Origin: Haladaptatus caseinilyticus
GTDB taxonomy: Archaea > Halobacteriota > Halobacteria > Halobacteriales > Haladaptataceae
Assembly (NCBI RefSeq): GCF_026248685.1
Contig: NZ_CP111036.1
Coordinates: 248,001-312,000, forward strand
Length of the DNA stretch: 64,000 bases
Direction of reading: 5' to 3'
Part shown: one piece after another, positions 16,423 to 24,977 of the stretch
Numbering within the stretch: the stretch's first letter is position 1
Layout of the letters: the number at the start of each line of letters is the position of its first letter
Notes under the pieces: model-generated
The model's input: the letters and a program-made list of their open reading frames with translations, nothing else
Databases searched by the model: none
What the model was told of the DNA's origin: nothing
Translations under genes and position numbers: made by a program

Positions 16423-17781
16423 ATGGCTTCTGACGGCTCACCTGTTCGCGTTGGGGTACTCAGTTTACATAACAGCAAGGAAACGAAGGCGATCTGCAAC
16501 GCTGTCGAAGACCTTGGCCACGAGCCCGAATGGCTTCGCCACGAGAACACGGCAGTGGGGATTCGGGGCGGGGAGGTCACGCTTGAACCGGACATCGACA
16601 TCGTCGCGAACCGTCTCCTCCTATCGAACACGGAGCAACCCTCGGAGGCGCTCGGCTTAGCGAATATCTACGATTCCCTCGTCCCAGTTCTCAATCGACC
16701 GTGTGCAGTGATGACGGCGATTCACAAGTTTTCGACAGCGTCGAGGCTCGCCGACGCGGGTATCGCCGTTCCGGACGCGCTCCTCGCACTCAACCCGGAC
16801 CGACTGAACGACGGTCGTCCCGATTTCGGTGAGGAAGCGGTGTACAAAACGGCCATCGGAACCCATGGGGGCGGAACGTGGAAGGTCGGTGCGGACGAGA
16901 TGGTCAACCCGCGAGTGGGTGAACGACAGGCGTTCCTCCAGAAACTCGTCGAACGGGATGGGGAGCGACACCGCGACCTCCGCGTCTACGTCGTCGGAGA
17001 CCAGATCGTTGGCGCGATGAATCGCTACGCTCCCGAAAACGACTGGCGCACGAACGTCGCGCTGGGCGGCGACGTCGAAGACATGACCCACGAACTGCCG
17101 GACGAGGTCGTCGATATCGCTCGACGTGCGACCGAGGTTATCGGTCTCGACTACGCCGGTGTTGACCTCATCGAGGGATCCGAAGGCTGGTACGTGCTGG
17201 AAGTAAACCCGACCGCGGGCTTCAAGGGGCTGTACAAAGCCACGGGACGGAGCGCCGCCCCGTACATCGCGAAGACCGCAATCGAGGCTGCGGGCGGCGA
17301 GGTGGATCGCGACCGGGTCAACGAACTGTCGGCAACGCTTGATGATTCGGTGCCGTCGTGCAAGCCCGTCAGTACCAGTCCCGACCCGACGGAAACCATC
17401 GTTATCGGTTACACCGAGGACGTGCTCGTGAGCGGAACGAGCGGTTCCGAAACCATCGTCGCGAAATCCGACACCGGGGCAACCCGGACGAGCATCGACA
17501 CGAAACTCGCGGCAAAGATCGGAGCAGGGCCGATAAAGAGCATGACGCGGGTAAAATCCGGAAGCCGAAAATCCAGCAAGTCGCGCCCCGTCGTGGACGT
17601 CGTCATCGGCGTCGGTGGCAACCGTCACACCGTGACTGCAAGTATCGAAGACCGGAGTCACATGGATTACCCCGTCCTCCTGGGGCGAGACATCCTCAAA
17701 CATTATCAGGTGGACGTCCGTCGTCGCGTCGATGGCGACGACGAAGTCGAGATGGAAGAGGAAGAAGAGACACAGGAGTAA
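16423..17781 (+). CDS. RimK-type alpha-L-glutamate ligase fused to RimB-like retropepsin-fold protein
   Basis: 452 residues in two parts. Residues about 1-290 are an ATP-grasp RimK ligase: LNRPCAVMTAIHKFSTASRL, the ATP-binding glycine loop KTAIGTHGGGTWK, and AGVDLIEGSEGWYVLEVNPTAGF with the metal-binding Glu/Asn. It adds glutamate residues to a protein or peptide C-terminus using ATP. Residues about 335-435 are a RimB/DUF785 domain with the aspartyl-protease-like motif KSDTGATRTS (Asp 350) and PVLLGRDIL. In bacteria RimB is a separate gene that cleaves the glutamate tails made by RimK. Writer and eraser in one chain is the notable point. The C-terminus is a Glu-rich tail. Confidence 0.92.
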   Translation: MASDGSPVRVGVLSLHNSKETKAICNAVEDLGHEPEWLRHENTAVGIRGGEVTLEPDIDIVANRLLLSNTEQPSEALGLANIYDSLVPVLNRPCAVMTAIHKFSTASRLADAGIAVPDALLALNPDRLNDGRPDFGEEAVYKTAIGTHGGGTWKVGADEMVNPRVGERQAFLQKLVERDGERHRDLRVYVVGDQIVGAMNRYAPENDWRTNVALGGDVEDMTHELPDEVVDIARRATEVIGLDYAGVDLIEGSEGWYVLEVNPTAGFKGLYKATGRSAAPYIAKTAIEAAGGEVDRDRVNELSATLDDSVPSCKPVSTSPDPTETIVIGYTEDVLVSGTSGSETIVAKSDTGATRTSIDTKLAAKIGAGPIKSMTRVKSGSRKSSKSRPVVDVVIGVGGNRHTVTASIEDRSHMDYPVLLGRDILKHYQVDVRRRVDGDDEVEMEEEEETQE

Positions 17782-17844
17782 CGGCGTCGAAAACGCAACA
17801 CCTTTTCTCGATTCGTCCCTATCGACGATTGACCGCGGTTTTCG

Positions 17845-18447
17845 ATGTCATCAGCCATGAACGACGATGCCCTGTCCACGCTTCGAACCGACCCGATAAT
17901 GGCGGATTTGCTCGAGAGACACGATCCGTACACCGAACGGAACTGGAGCGAATACGAGCGGCTCTGTATCTCCATCATCAACCAACAACTCTCGACGGCG
18001 AGCGCGAACGCTGTCCGAGAACGGGTATTCGACCTACTCGACCACGAGGTGACGCCGAAAACCGTGCTGGATGCGAGCGAGGAGAAACTCAGGGAGGCGG
18101 GCCTTTCACGCACGAAGGTCGAATACATCAAGAACGCTGCACGCGCCTTCCAACGCGACGATTACACGAAGTCCGGGCTCGCCGACTGCTCCGACGAGGA
18201 GGTCATCGACCGACTGACCGAAATCAAAGGGATCGGCGATTGGACCGCACGGATGTATCTGTTGTTCGTCCTCGAACGGGGGGACGTCCTTCCGCTGGGT
18301 GACCTCGCGGTTCGGCGCGGTATCGAACAGCTATACAACGAGGGCGAGGAGCTGACTCGCGCGGAGATGCGCGAAATCGCCGAGGCGTGGCGTCCGTATC
18401 GTTCGGTAGCGACCCGCTACATCTGGGCCGAGTACGAGTCCAACTGA
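17845..18447 (+). CDS. DNA-3-methyladenine glycosylase (AlkA-type, HhH-GPD)
   Basis: 200 residues. IINQQLSTASANAVRERVF opens the helical domain. The helix-hairpin-helix is LTEIKGIGDWTARMYLLF, and the catalytic Asp of the HhH-GPD superfamily is in PLGDLAVRRG (Asp 153). It removes alkylated purines from DNA to start base-excision repair. It lacks the four-Cys iron-sulfur cluster of MutY/Nth. It follows the RimK-RimB gene by about 60 bases in the same direction and may be in its transcript. ATG 17857 is an alternative start. Confidence 0.9.
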   Translation: MSSAMNDDALSTLRTDPIMADLLERHDPYTERNWSEYERLCISIINQQLSTASANAVRERVFDLLDHEVTPKTVLDASEEKLREAGLSRTKVEYIKNAARAFQRDDYTKSGLADCSDEEVIDRLTEIKGIGDWTARMYLLFVLERGDVLPLGDLAVRRGIEQLYNEGEELTRAEMREIAEAWRPYRSVATRYIWAEYESN

Positions 18448-18523
18448 GTATCGAGCGAGGTCGTCGGGTCCGACCACCAAGAATCGAGTTGTTTGACCGA
18501 CGTTCGACTGGCCGATCGAACGG

Positions 18524-19870
18524 TCAGTTTCCGATTTTGGTCTCGACCGCGGCATGGGTGTCGAGATGGCCTTCACCGCTGTACGTCGGTTGCCCAACGT
18601 CCTCGGCGGTCGCTTCGAGGTGATTACGGATTTGTGCGGGTGTGGCGTCCGGGTTGACACTCTTGACCAGTGCAGCAGTCGCCGATACCTGCGGCGCAGC
18701 CATGCTCGTTCCGGCTTTCCAGCCGTAGTTCGGGACTAACGATTCATCCCCGAAGTCGAAGACGGTGCTGAGAACGAGGTCGTACTGCCAATTTTCGTCA
18801 TCCGAGGCGTTCTGGTCGTAGTTGCCGCCGGGGGCGCTGATGTCGATAGCTTCGGATCCGTAGTTCGTGTACGGTGCGGGCGTCGTGGTTGGTTGGTCGA
18901 TGTGGTTGAACGCCGCGTGGTAGTTCCGAATGAACTTGCCGTTACCCGGGTCGTTCCAGCGGTAGCCGATCGGGCCGGTCGCGCTGATGCTCATGACGTT
19001 GTCCGCCTCGTTCGGGAGGCTGATAACGTCGCCATCGGTGTCGAGGTTCACGCCGTCGTTGCCTGCCGCCGCGATCATGAGCGTGCCTTGGTCGTTAGCG
19101 TAGTCGGTTGCGCGTTCGATGGTGTCCCGGAGCAAGGCAGTATCGGCGTCCATGGGAAGCGGGTAGGCACCCAAGCTCATATTAGCCACGTCGGATTCGA
19201 TGTCCGCGCTGAACACCATCGCCGCGATGATGTCACCGAACGTCGCGAACGGCCCAGTAAACACCCGAAGCGCGACGAGGTCGGTTCCGGGTGCGGTGCC
19301 GACGATTCCGGTTCCGTTCGTGTCGTCCCCTGCGATGATACCGGAGACGTGGGTGCCGTGGTCGCTGATAATCGGGTTGTAGTCGCCTCCGTCGCCCGTG
19401 AAGTTCTTCGAGAGGTCGGTGTTGAGGACGCCAGCGAGGTCCGGGTGTGTTTCCAAGGCTCCGGAGTCGATGACCGAGACGCGAGTACCCTCACCGCGCG
19501 TGGTGCCGTGAACGTCGGAAATCCTCTGCGCTTGCTTGTCCCACTGAAGTTGCGAAAGCTTGTGTGGCCCGGGTTCGTCGCCGTCGCCGTTGTTCTCGAT
19601 TTCCGCTTGGTCGAGTTCCATCTCGACGTCTTTGGAGTAGCGCGTGCCGCTCACCTGACTTTCCTCCCCTTCAACCACTGCGATGTCGATTTGGTCGAGA
19701 TGGTGGACGACGGTGAGCCCGGAAAGTACGTCGTCCGAGGCGTCCGCAAGGTCGATAATATATCTGTTCTCGGTCGAACTCGCGGAAACCGACTGCGTCG
19801 TCAGTGCAAGGCCGCTCAGTGCTACTCCCGCGGATTTGAGAAAAGAGCGTCGCGTGTGATCGATTGGCAT
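18524..19870 (-). CDS. Tat-exported subtilisin-like serine protease (S8), halolysin-type
   Basis: 448 residues. Tat signal HTRRSFLKSAG (residues 5-15) then a hydrophobic stretch ending VSASS. Residues about 35-75 look like an I9-type propeptide. The catalytic triad is Asp 135 (SVIDSG), His 171 (DHGTHVSG) and Ser 389 (AGTSMAAPQ), with oxyanion Asn 271 (AAAGNDG). It should act outside the cell after folding in the cytoplasm and Tat export. There is no C-terminal extension beyond the catalytic domain. Single-gene unit, with a minus-strand TATTTA near 19889-19896 about 23 bases before the ATG. Confidence 0.94.
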   Translation of the reverse strand: MPIDHTRRSFLKSAGVALSGLALTTQSVSASSTENRYIIDLADASDDVLSGLTVVHHLDQIDIAVVEGEESQVSGTRYSKDVEMELDQAEIENNGDGDEPGPHKLSQLQWDKQAQRISDVHGTTRGEGTRVSVIDSGALETHPDLAGVLNTDLSKNFTGDGGDYNPIISDHGTHVSGIIAGDDTNGTGIVGTAPGTDLVALRVFTGPFATFGDIIAAMVFSADIESDVANMSLGAYPLPMDADTALLRDTIERATDYANDQGTLMIAAAGNDGVNLDTDGDVISLPNEADNVMSISATGPIGYRWNDPGNGKFIRNYHAAFNHIDQPTTTPAPYTNYGSEAIDISAPGGNYDQNASDDENWQYDLVLSTVFDFGDESLVPNYGWKAGTSMAAPQVSATAALVKSVNPDATPAQIRNHLEATAEDVGQPTYSGEGHLDTHAAVETKIGN

Positions 19871-19957
19871 TCATCATTTCCAAAAAATCGTAAATAGGTA
19901 ATGTTATCGAAGGCAGAGAAATATTCCTCCATCGATATAGCACAATTCCAAAAATGG

Positions 19958-19973
19958 TGGAAATTTATTTCCA
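19958..19973. repeat. Short perfect palindrome upstream of the protease gene
   Basis: TGGAAA, 4-base spacer TTTA, TTTCCA. It sits in AT-rich DNA about 90 bases before the protease start and could be a regulator site. Confidence 0.3.
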
Positions 19974-20112
19974 CGCTGTATCCTATTCGCTTCGATATTG
20001 TGTACTTTAAAAGGAAAATCGATGGGGTGAGACGATGGGGATCGGACGACAGGATGAGAAATCGGCAGCGGGTGCAGGATATGTGAGTCGGGAACGAAAC
20101 GGTGTGTGAGCG

Positions 20113-20478
20113 TTACCGTGGACGTTCTATCTCGCCCGCCAAGTCGAGATACTGGTCGAATGGAATATCCGACTCGCCACATCGAATCTCGTCGCCGCTG
20201 CGTTCGACGACGCCGACTTCCTCCATCTTCGGCAGATGTTTGTGGTGTAGTTCGGCCAGGATGTATTTTTCGTCGGACGTATCCATGTCCGAGTCCCAAC
20301 CCGTGAGTTGCCGGGCCAGTTCCCCGATCGTCACCGCATCGTCCTGCCGCCGAAGATAGTATAATGCATAGCGGCGTCGATGGTCGGCGAGAACTTCCAT
20401 GAGGGCGTCGAGGTCGTCTGACCCAAGGCCGTTCGATTCCGCACCCATTTTCGGTACGTCTGGCGAGTCAGAGCTCAT
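20113..20478 (-). CDS. DUF7344 winged-helix regulator (soluble)
   Basis: About 121 residues from ATG 20478; an upstream ATG (20505) would add nine residues. The DUF7344 pattern is complete: LADHRRRYALYYLRR, TIGELARQLTGWD, YILAELHHKHLPKMEEVGVVER, then the wing. Unlike the copy at 2995 it has no membrane segment, so it is a cytoplasmic predicted regulator. It lies about 240 bases from the protease gene in the same direction and could control it, but nothing in the sequence proves that. Confidence 0.85.
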   Translation of the reverse strand: MSSDSPDVPKMGAESNGLGSDDLDALMEVLADHRRRYALYYLRRQDDAVTIGELARQLTGWDSDMDTSDEKYILAELHHKHLPKMEEVGVVERSGDEIRCGESDIPFDQYLDLAGEIERPR

Positions 20479-20548
20479 TGTCTGTGTACTGGGCACATAC
20501 CGCAAAAAGAGCAGTGCCTAAGTGATTAGGTTCCGATAACGGATCGGA

Positions 20549-21703
20549 TCAGAACCCTTTGCCGAGAAGTTCGCGTGCGATGATGTTCTTCTGGATTTCG
20601 GTGGTTCCTTCGTAAATCTGCGTGATCTTTGCGTCACGGTAGAACCGCTCCGCGTCGAAGTCGTTGACGTAGCCCGCTCCACCGTGAATCTGTACCGCTT
20701 CGTCGGCGCATTCGACCGCGATTCGGGAGGAGAACTCCTTGGCCATCGACGCGAGCTGTGTGAGTTGACCGCCCTCGTTCGCCACGCTCCACGCGGATTT
20801 GTAGGTAAGGTTGCGTGCAGCCTCCGTTTTCGTGTGCATGTCGGCGAGTTTGTGCTGAATCGCTTGAAAATCACTGATGGAGCGACCGAACTGCTCACGC
20901 TCTTCGGCGTAGGAGAGCGCCTGTTCACAGGCTCCCTTTGCGATACCGACTCCCTGTGCGGCGACTGCGGTTCGGGTTTCGTCGAAGAACTGCATAAGCT
21001 GGAGGAAGCCCATACCGCGTGTTCCGACGAGGTTCTCCTCGGGAACGCGTACGTCGTCGAAGATGAGTTCAGCGGTGTCACTCGCGCGAATCCCGAGTTT
21101 ACCCGTGATCTTGTCGGCCTCGAATCCGTCGCGGTCCGCTTCCACGATGATTTGGGAGAAGCCGGAGTAGCGGTCTTCGGCCTCTGGGTCGGTCTTGCAC
21201 ATCACGACGAAGAAGTCGCCGATGGAACCGTTCGTGATCCACATCTTGTTGCCGTTGATAACCCACTCGTCGCCGTCCTTCTCTGCGGAGGTGGAGACGG
21301 ACGACACGTCGGAACCGGTGTCGGGTTCGCTGATGGCAGTTCCCATGACGGCCTCCCCTTCCGCGACCGGGGTGAGGTACTCCTCTTTCTGTTCTTCCGT
21401 TCCGAACTCGCGGATGGCGTCCCCACCGAAGGCGGTGCTGGTAATACAGAGGCCGATACCTGCATCGACGGCGAACAGTTCTTCGACGATGATCGCGACT
21501 TCGAGCGGCGAGTATCCCGCGCCACCGTACTCGATCGGAATGTTCGCTCCGGTCAGACCCATCTCAGCCGCTTTGTCGATGATTTCCCACGGGTATTTTT
21601 CTTCCTGATCGTACTCTTTGGCGATCGGTGCGACTTCGTTCTCCGCGAACCGTCGCACTTCGTCTCGAATCGCCTGCTGTTCTTTTGTCAGTTCGAAGTC
21701 CAT
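20549..21703 (-). CDS. Acyl-CoA dehydrogenase
   Basis: 384 residues, the family's usual length. Landmarks are MGTAISEPDTGSDVSSVST (FAD and acyl-CoA contacts), WITNGSIGDFFVVM, RTAVAAQGVGIAKGACEQAL, ERFYRDAKI, and QIYEGTTEIQ, whose Glu is the catalytic base in this family. It introduces the alpha-beta double bond in fatty acyl-CoA, passing electrons to electron-transfer flavoprotein. It is divergent from the hydroxyacyl-CoA dehydrogenase/hydratase fusion; together they supply three consecutive beta-oxidation steps. Confidence 0.95.
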   Translation of the reverse strand: MDFELTKEQQAIRDEVRRFAENEVAPIAKEYDQEEKYPWEIIDKAAEMGLTGANIPIEYGGAGYSPLEVAIIVEELFAVDAGIGLCITSTAFGGDAIREFGTEEQKEEYLTPVAEGEAVMGTAISEPDTGSDVSSVSTSAEKDGDEWVINGNKMWITNGSIGDFFVVMCKTDPEAEDRYSGFSQIIVEADRDGFEADKITGKLGIRASDTAELIFDDVRVPEENLVGTRGMGFLQLMQFFDETRTAVAAQGVGIAKGACEQALSYAEEREQFGRSISDFQAIQHKLADMHTKTEAARNLTYKSAWSVANEGGQLTQLASMAKEFSSRIAVECADEAVQIHGGAGYVNDFDAERFYRDAKITQIYEGTTEIQKNIIARELLGKGF

Positions 21704-21818
21704 GGCAACGAATTACGGGGCCACGGATAAATCGTTTTGTAACCGGATATGAACTCATGGTCAGTTTATTCATTCAGAGAGAGAAACGTTGAAACACCCT
21801 CATGTTGAGGGTTTGTAC

Positions 21819-23783
21819 ATGGAGCTCGAAGATATCAACACCGTCGCGGTTCTCGGTGCCGGAAACATGGGCCACGGAATAGCGGAAGTCGCCGCACTCG
21901 CAGGGTACGACGTCTACCTGCGCGACATCAAAGAAGAGTTCGTCCAGAACGGCTACGACCAAATCGAGTGGAGTCTCGGTAAACTCGCCGAGAAAGACCA
22001 GCTTAGTGAGGCCGACGCCGACGCCGCACTCGACCGTGTGACGCCGATCGTGGACTTCGAAGAGGCCGTCTCGGACGCGGACTTCGTTATCGAGGCCGTC
22101 CCGGAGAAGATGGATATAAAGAAAGACGTGTACTCGGAACTCGAAGAGTACGCGCCCGATCGAGCGATTTTCGCCACAAATACGTCCAGCCTCTCGATTA
22201 CCGAACTCTCCGAAGTGACGAACCGCCCCGAACAGTTCTGTGGCATGCACTTTTTCAACCCGCCGGTTCGGATGCAGTTGGTGGAAGTCATCACGGGTGC
22301 ATACACGAACGAAACCGTCCTCGATCTCACCGAGGAGTTGGCCGAGGAGATGGGCAAAACACCAGTGCGCGTTCGCAAGGATAGTCCCGGTTTCATCGTC
22401 AACCGCGTGCTCGTTCCCTTGATGAACGAAGCGGCATGGATGGTCGAATCCGGCGACGCGACCATCGAGGAAGTCGATAGTGCGACGAAGTTCGACATCG
22501 GCCTGCCGATGGGAAGCTTCGAACTCGCCGATCAGGTGGGAATCGATGTCGGCTATCACGTCCTCGAATACATGCACGAGGTGCTCGGTGACGCGTACGA
22601 ACCGTGCCCACTCCTCGCGGAGAAAGTCGAGGAGGGGAACCTCGGCAAGAAGACCGGTAACGGGTTCTACGATTACGAAGACGGCGGCGCAGATGTACCG
22701 ACCGATGCCGGGAGCGAAGCGGTCGTCCATCGATTGCAGGCCGTGATGGCCAACGAGGTTGCGAAACTCGTCGGCAATGAAGTCGCGCCAGCGGATGAAA
22801 TCGACGAAGCAGTAATGCTCGGCGCTGGCTTCCCCGAAGGTCCCGCCCGGATGGCGGACGACGCCGGGCTGAACGTGTTGCTCGAAACCCTGGAAGACCT
22901 CCACGAGAAGACGGGTGCGGAACGCTACGAACCGGCGGAGTACCTCCGGGAACGTGCTGACGTTGGGTTCTACGAGGGGAGCGGGGAGGACAGCGTCGAG
23001 TTCGAAACCGTTCGGATCGAAAAGCCCGGTGACATGGTGGGCAACATCGTCATCGACCGTCCCCACCGGATGAACACCATCAGCGCGCAACTGCTGGACG
23101 AACTTTCAGTCGCCATCGACCGGGTCGTCGAGGACGACGAGGTGCGCGCCATCCTGATTACCGGCGAGGGTGACAAGGCGTTCTCCGCGGGTGCGGACGT
23201 ACAAAGCATGGCCGCGGGCGGTGGCGATCCGATTCAGGGAGTCGATCTCTCGCGCAAAGGTCAGGAGACGTTCGGCAAACTCGAATCCTGCCCCATGCCG
23301 GTCGTCGCCGGAATCGACGGCTACTGTCTCGGCGGCGGGATGGAACTGGCGACCTGTGCCGACCTTCGCATCGCAAGCGAACGGTCGGAACTCGGCCAGC
23401 CCGAACACAACCTCGGACTCATCCCCGGATGGGGAGGCACGCAACGCCTCCAGCACATCGTCGGGGAGGGTCGCGCGAAAGAGATCATCTTCACCGCGGA
23501 GCGATTCGACCCCGAAACGATGGCCGACTACGGTTTCGTAAACGAAGTCGTCCCGAACGACGAGTTCGACGACCGCGCGCTCGAACTCGCCAGCAGCCTC
23601 GCCGGTGGACCACCGATCGCACAGGAGTACACGAAACGTGCGATGCTCAAAGGCTGGGAGGACACCGACGCCGGTCTCGAAATCGAGGCGCAAGCGTTCG
23701 GCCACCTGATGAGCACGGATGACCTGATGGAAGGCATCACCGCCTTCATGGGCAAACGCGACCCCGAATTCGAGGGCAAGTAA
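21819..23783 (+). CDS. 3-hydroxyacyl-CoA dehydrogenase/enoyl-CoA hydratase fusion
   Basis: 654 residues from ATG 21819; a TTG at 21789 would add ten. Residues 1-290 are the NAD-dependent dehydrogenase: VLGAGNMGHGIAE (Gly 13, 15, 18) and MHFFNPPVRMQLVEVI with the catalytic His. Residues about 405-654 are the crotonase-fold hydratase: AFSAGADVQSMA, AGIDGYCLGGGMELATCADL (oxyanion hole), and GLIPGWGGTQRL with the catalytic Glu region nearby. The order is dehydrogenase first, hydratase second, the reverse of bacterial FadB, and typical of archaeal fusions. It hydrates enoyl-CoA and oxidises the product to 3-ketoacyl-CoA. Confidence 0.94.
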   Translation: MELEDINTVAVLGAGNMGHGIAEVAALAGYDVYLRDIKEEFVQNGYDQIEWSLGKLAEKDQLSEADADAALDRVTPIVDFEEAVSDADFVIEAVPEKMDIKKDVYSELEEYAPDRAIFATNTSSLSITELSEVTNRPEQFCGMHFFNPPVRMQLVEVITGAYTNETVLDLTEELAEEMGKTPVRVRKDSPGFIVNRVLVPLMNEAAWMVESGDATIEEVDSATKFDIGLPMGSFELADQVGIDVGYHVLEYMHEVLGDAYEPCPLLAEKVEEGNLGKKTGNGFYDYEDGGADVPTDAGSEAVVHRLQAVMANEVAKLVGNEVAPADEIDEAVMLGAGFPEGPARMADDAGLNVLLETLEDLHEKTGAERYEPAEYLRERADVGFYEGSGEDSVEFETVRIEKPGDMVGNIVIDRPHRMNTISAQLLDELSVAIDRVVEDDEVRAILITGEGDKAFSAGADVQSMAAGGGDPIQGVDLSRKGQETFGKLESCPMPVVAGIDGYCLGGGMELATCADLRIASERSELGQPEHNLGLIPGWGGTQRLQHIVGEGRAKEIIFTAERFDPETMADYGFVNEVVPNDEFDDRALELASSLAGGPPIAQEYTKRAMLKGWEDTDAGLEIEAQAFGHLMSTDDLMEGITAFMGKRDPEFEGK

Positions 23784-23855
23784 CCGCCCCCATCTCGCCG
23801 TGAGTGGCACCGTGTACCGTGTGAAATCCGCCCGCTGTCGGTCGATAACGCAAGG

Positions 23856-23861
23856 TTTAAA
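23856..23861 (+). promoter_or_regulatory. TATA box of tRNA-Glu
   Basis: AAGGTTTAAAC context; TTTAAA is about 43 bases upstream of the mature tRNA 5' end, leaving a short processed leader. Confidence 0.55.
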
Positions 23862-23901
23862 CTAGTCCGGCAGAAAGCAGTGAGTGCAGGAAGCGCAGCA
23901 C

Positions 23902-23976
<75 letters not shown>

Positions 23977-24196
23977 TTTCTACGACGAACGAATCGAAGA
24001 GCATCCGCTATGCGATGCTCCTCACTCCTCGAGTCGTGACGGAACCGGGTTACTTTCGTTCGACGGAAGCTGCAATAGGTCCCGTCGTCTTCGTTTTCAC
24101 GCCTCGTTTCGCTGCGATTACGGCGATTACTCTCCCCCTGAACGACGCAAACGATAACCCCGGTTGAAGGGACCTCTCGTCGCTCCTTTGGTATCG

Positions 24197-24502
24197 ATGA
24201 CTCGCATTGCCACGCTCCTCGTCGCACTGGCAGTCGTCGGACTGGCTCTTTCCGGTGTTGGCACGGCGGAGCAGACTGATAAACGGGGACAGTACGCGGA
24301 AGCGAACATGACTCATTTTCAACCCGAATCGCAGTCGAGCATGAGTAGTCCGGCCGAACGGACTGCAGTGGGGGGCGAGGGAAACGAATCGGTGTTTCTG
24401 TCCCCGCCAATCGTTGCAGTTGACGAGCCGAGCGACGAGGTAACTTGGGTCGAAATCGAGGGTCTATACACGAACCACCCGTCACGAAACCATGAGGCGT
24501 AG
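24197..24502 (+). CDS. Small secreted hypothetical protein
   Basis: About 101 residues from ATG 24197. The N-terminus is a classic Sec signal peptide: MTRIATLLVALAVVGLALSG followed by a VGTAEQ cleavage region. The mature part is polar, Ser/Glu-rich and without Cys, ending in a short acidic segment (DEPSDEVTWVEIEG). I recognise no family. An in-frame ATG at 24164 would put eleven extra residues before the signal core and looks less likely. It stands alone between tRNA-Glu and the AbrB-type gene. Confidence 0.55.
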   Translation: MTRIATLLVALAVVGLALSGVGTAEQTDKRGQYAEANMTHFQPESQSSMSSPAERTAVGGEGNESVFLSPPIVAVDEPSDEVTWVEIEGLYTNHPSRNHEA

Positions 24503-24591
24503 AAGCTGTTCGAAGGGATTATCGTCAATATCGTCACACCCGGTGAAATAGCTACAAATCCATAACTCCGTCAATTTCGAACCCAACTCCA

Positions 24592-24762
24592 ATGACCGAC
24601 GACGAAATCTTAGGTACGACGAAAATCGCCCAACGGTGGCGAATTAGCCTCATCAAAGATGTGCGCAAAATATTCGAGAAACGGGGTGTCGAACTCGAAG
24701 AAGGGGATAGAGTCGTATTCGTGGAACGGGACGGCGATATCGTCATCGAACCGGCTAAATGA
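24592..24762 (+). CDS. AbrB/MazE/SpoVT-type small DNA-binding protein
   Basis: 56 residues, read by hand because it is short. MTDDEILGTTKIAQRWRISL is followed by IKDVRKIFEKRGVELEEGDRVVFVERDGDIVIEPAK, the swapped-hairpin AbrB fold: a strand, a short helix, then the typical GDRVVFVERDGDIVIEP hairpin. Such proteins are dimeric DNA binders, either global regulators or the antitoxin half of toxin-antitoxin pairs. No PIN or MazF-like toxin follows: the next gene starts 215 bases downstream and is a signalling protein. A solitary regulator is therefore more likely. Confidence 0.8.
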   Translation: MTDDEILGTTKIAQRWRISLIKDVRKIFEKRGVELEEGDRVVFVERDGDIVIEPAK

Positions 24763-24977
24763 TGAGACCATTCGATAGAAGTTCAAATATAGTTCTGAAA
24801 TGTATAACCATTAAAGACGTTGGGAATTGGACAAAGATGGTCAAAATGCAGTGACCCTAGCTCGACAGTTTAGTTCGATTGGTAGATATCTTTATTATTA
24901 TGGAACGCTTTCACCTGTAGTGTCTGACGATAACTCCTTCACCGGAGTAAAAGAAATAAACCGATGCTACCGATATC

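Noticed and set aside
21774-23090. 438-codon minus-strand frame opposite the hydroxyacyl-CoA dehydrogenase fusion
   Set aside because: Antisense shadow rich in Val, His and Phe without domain signatures.
24592-24977. Toxin-antitoxin pair with the AbrB-type gene
   Set aside because: No toxin-sized frame with PIN, MazF or similar motifs follows; the next gene is a large signalling protein.
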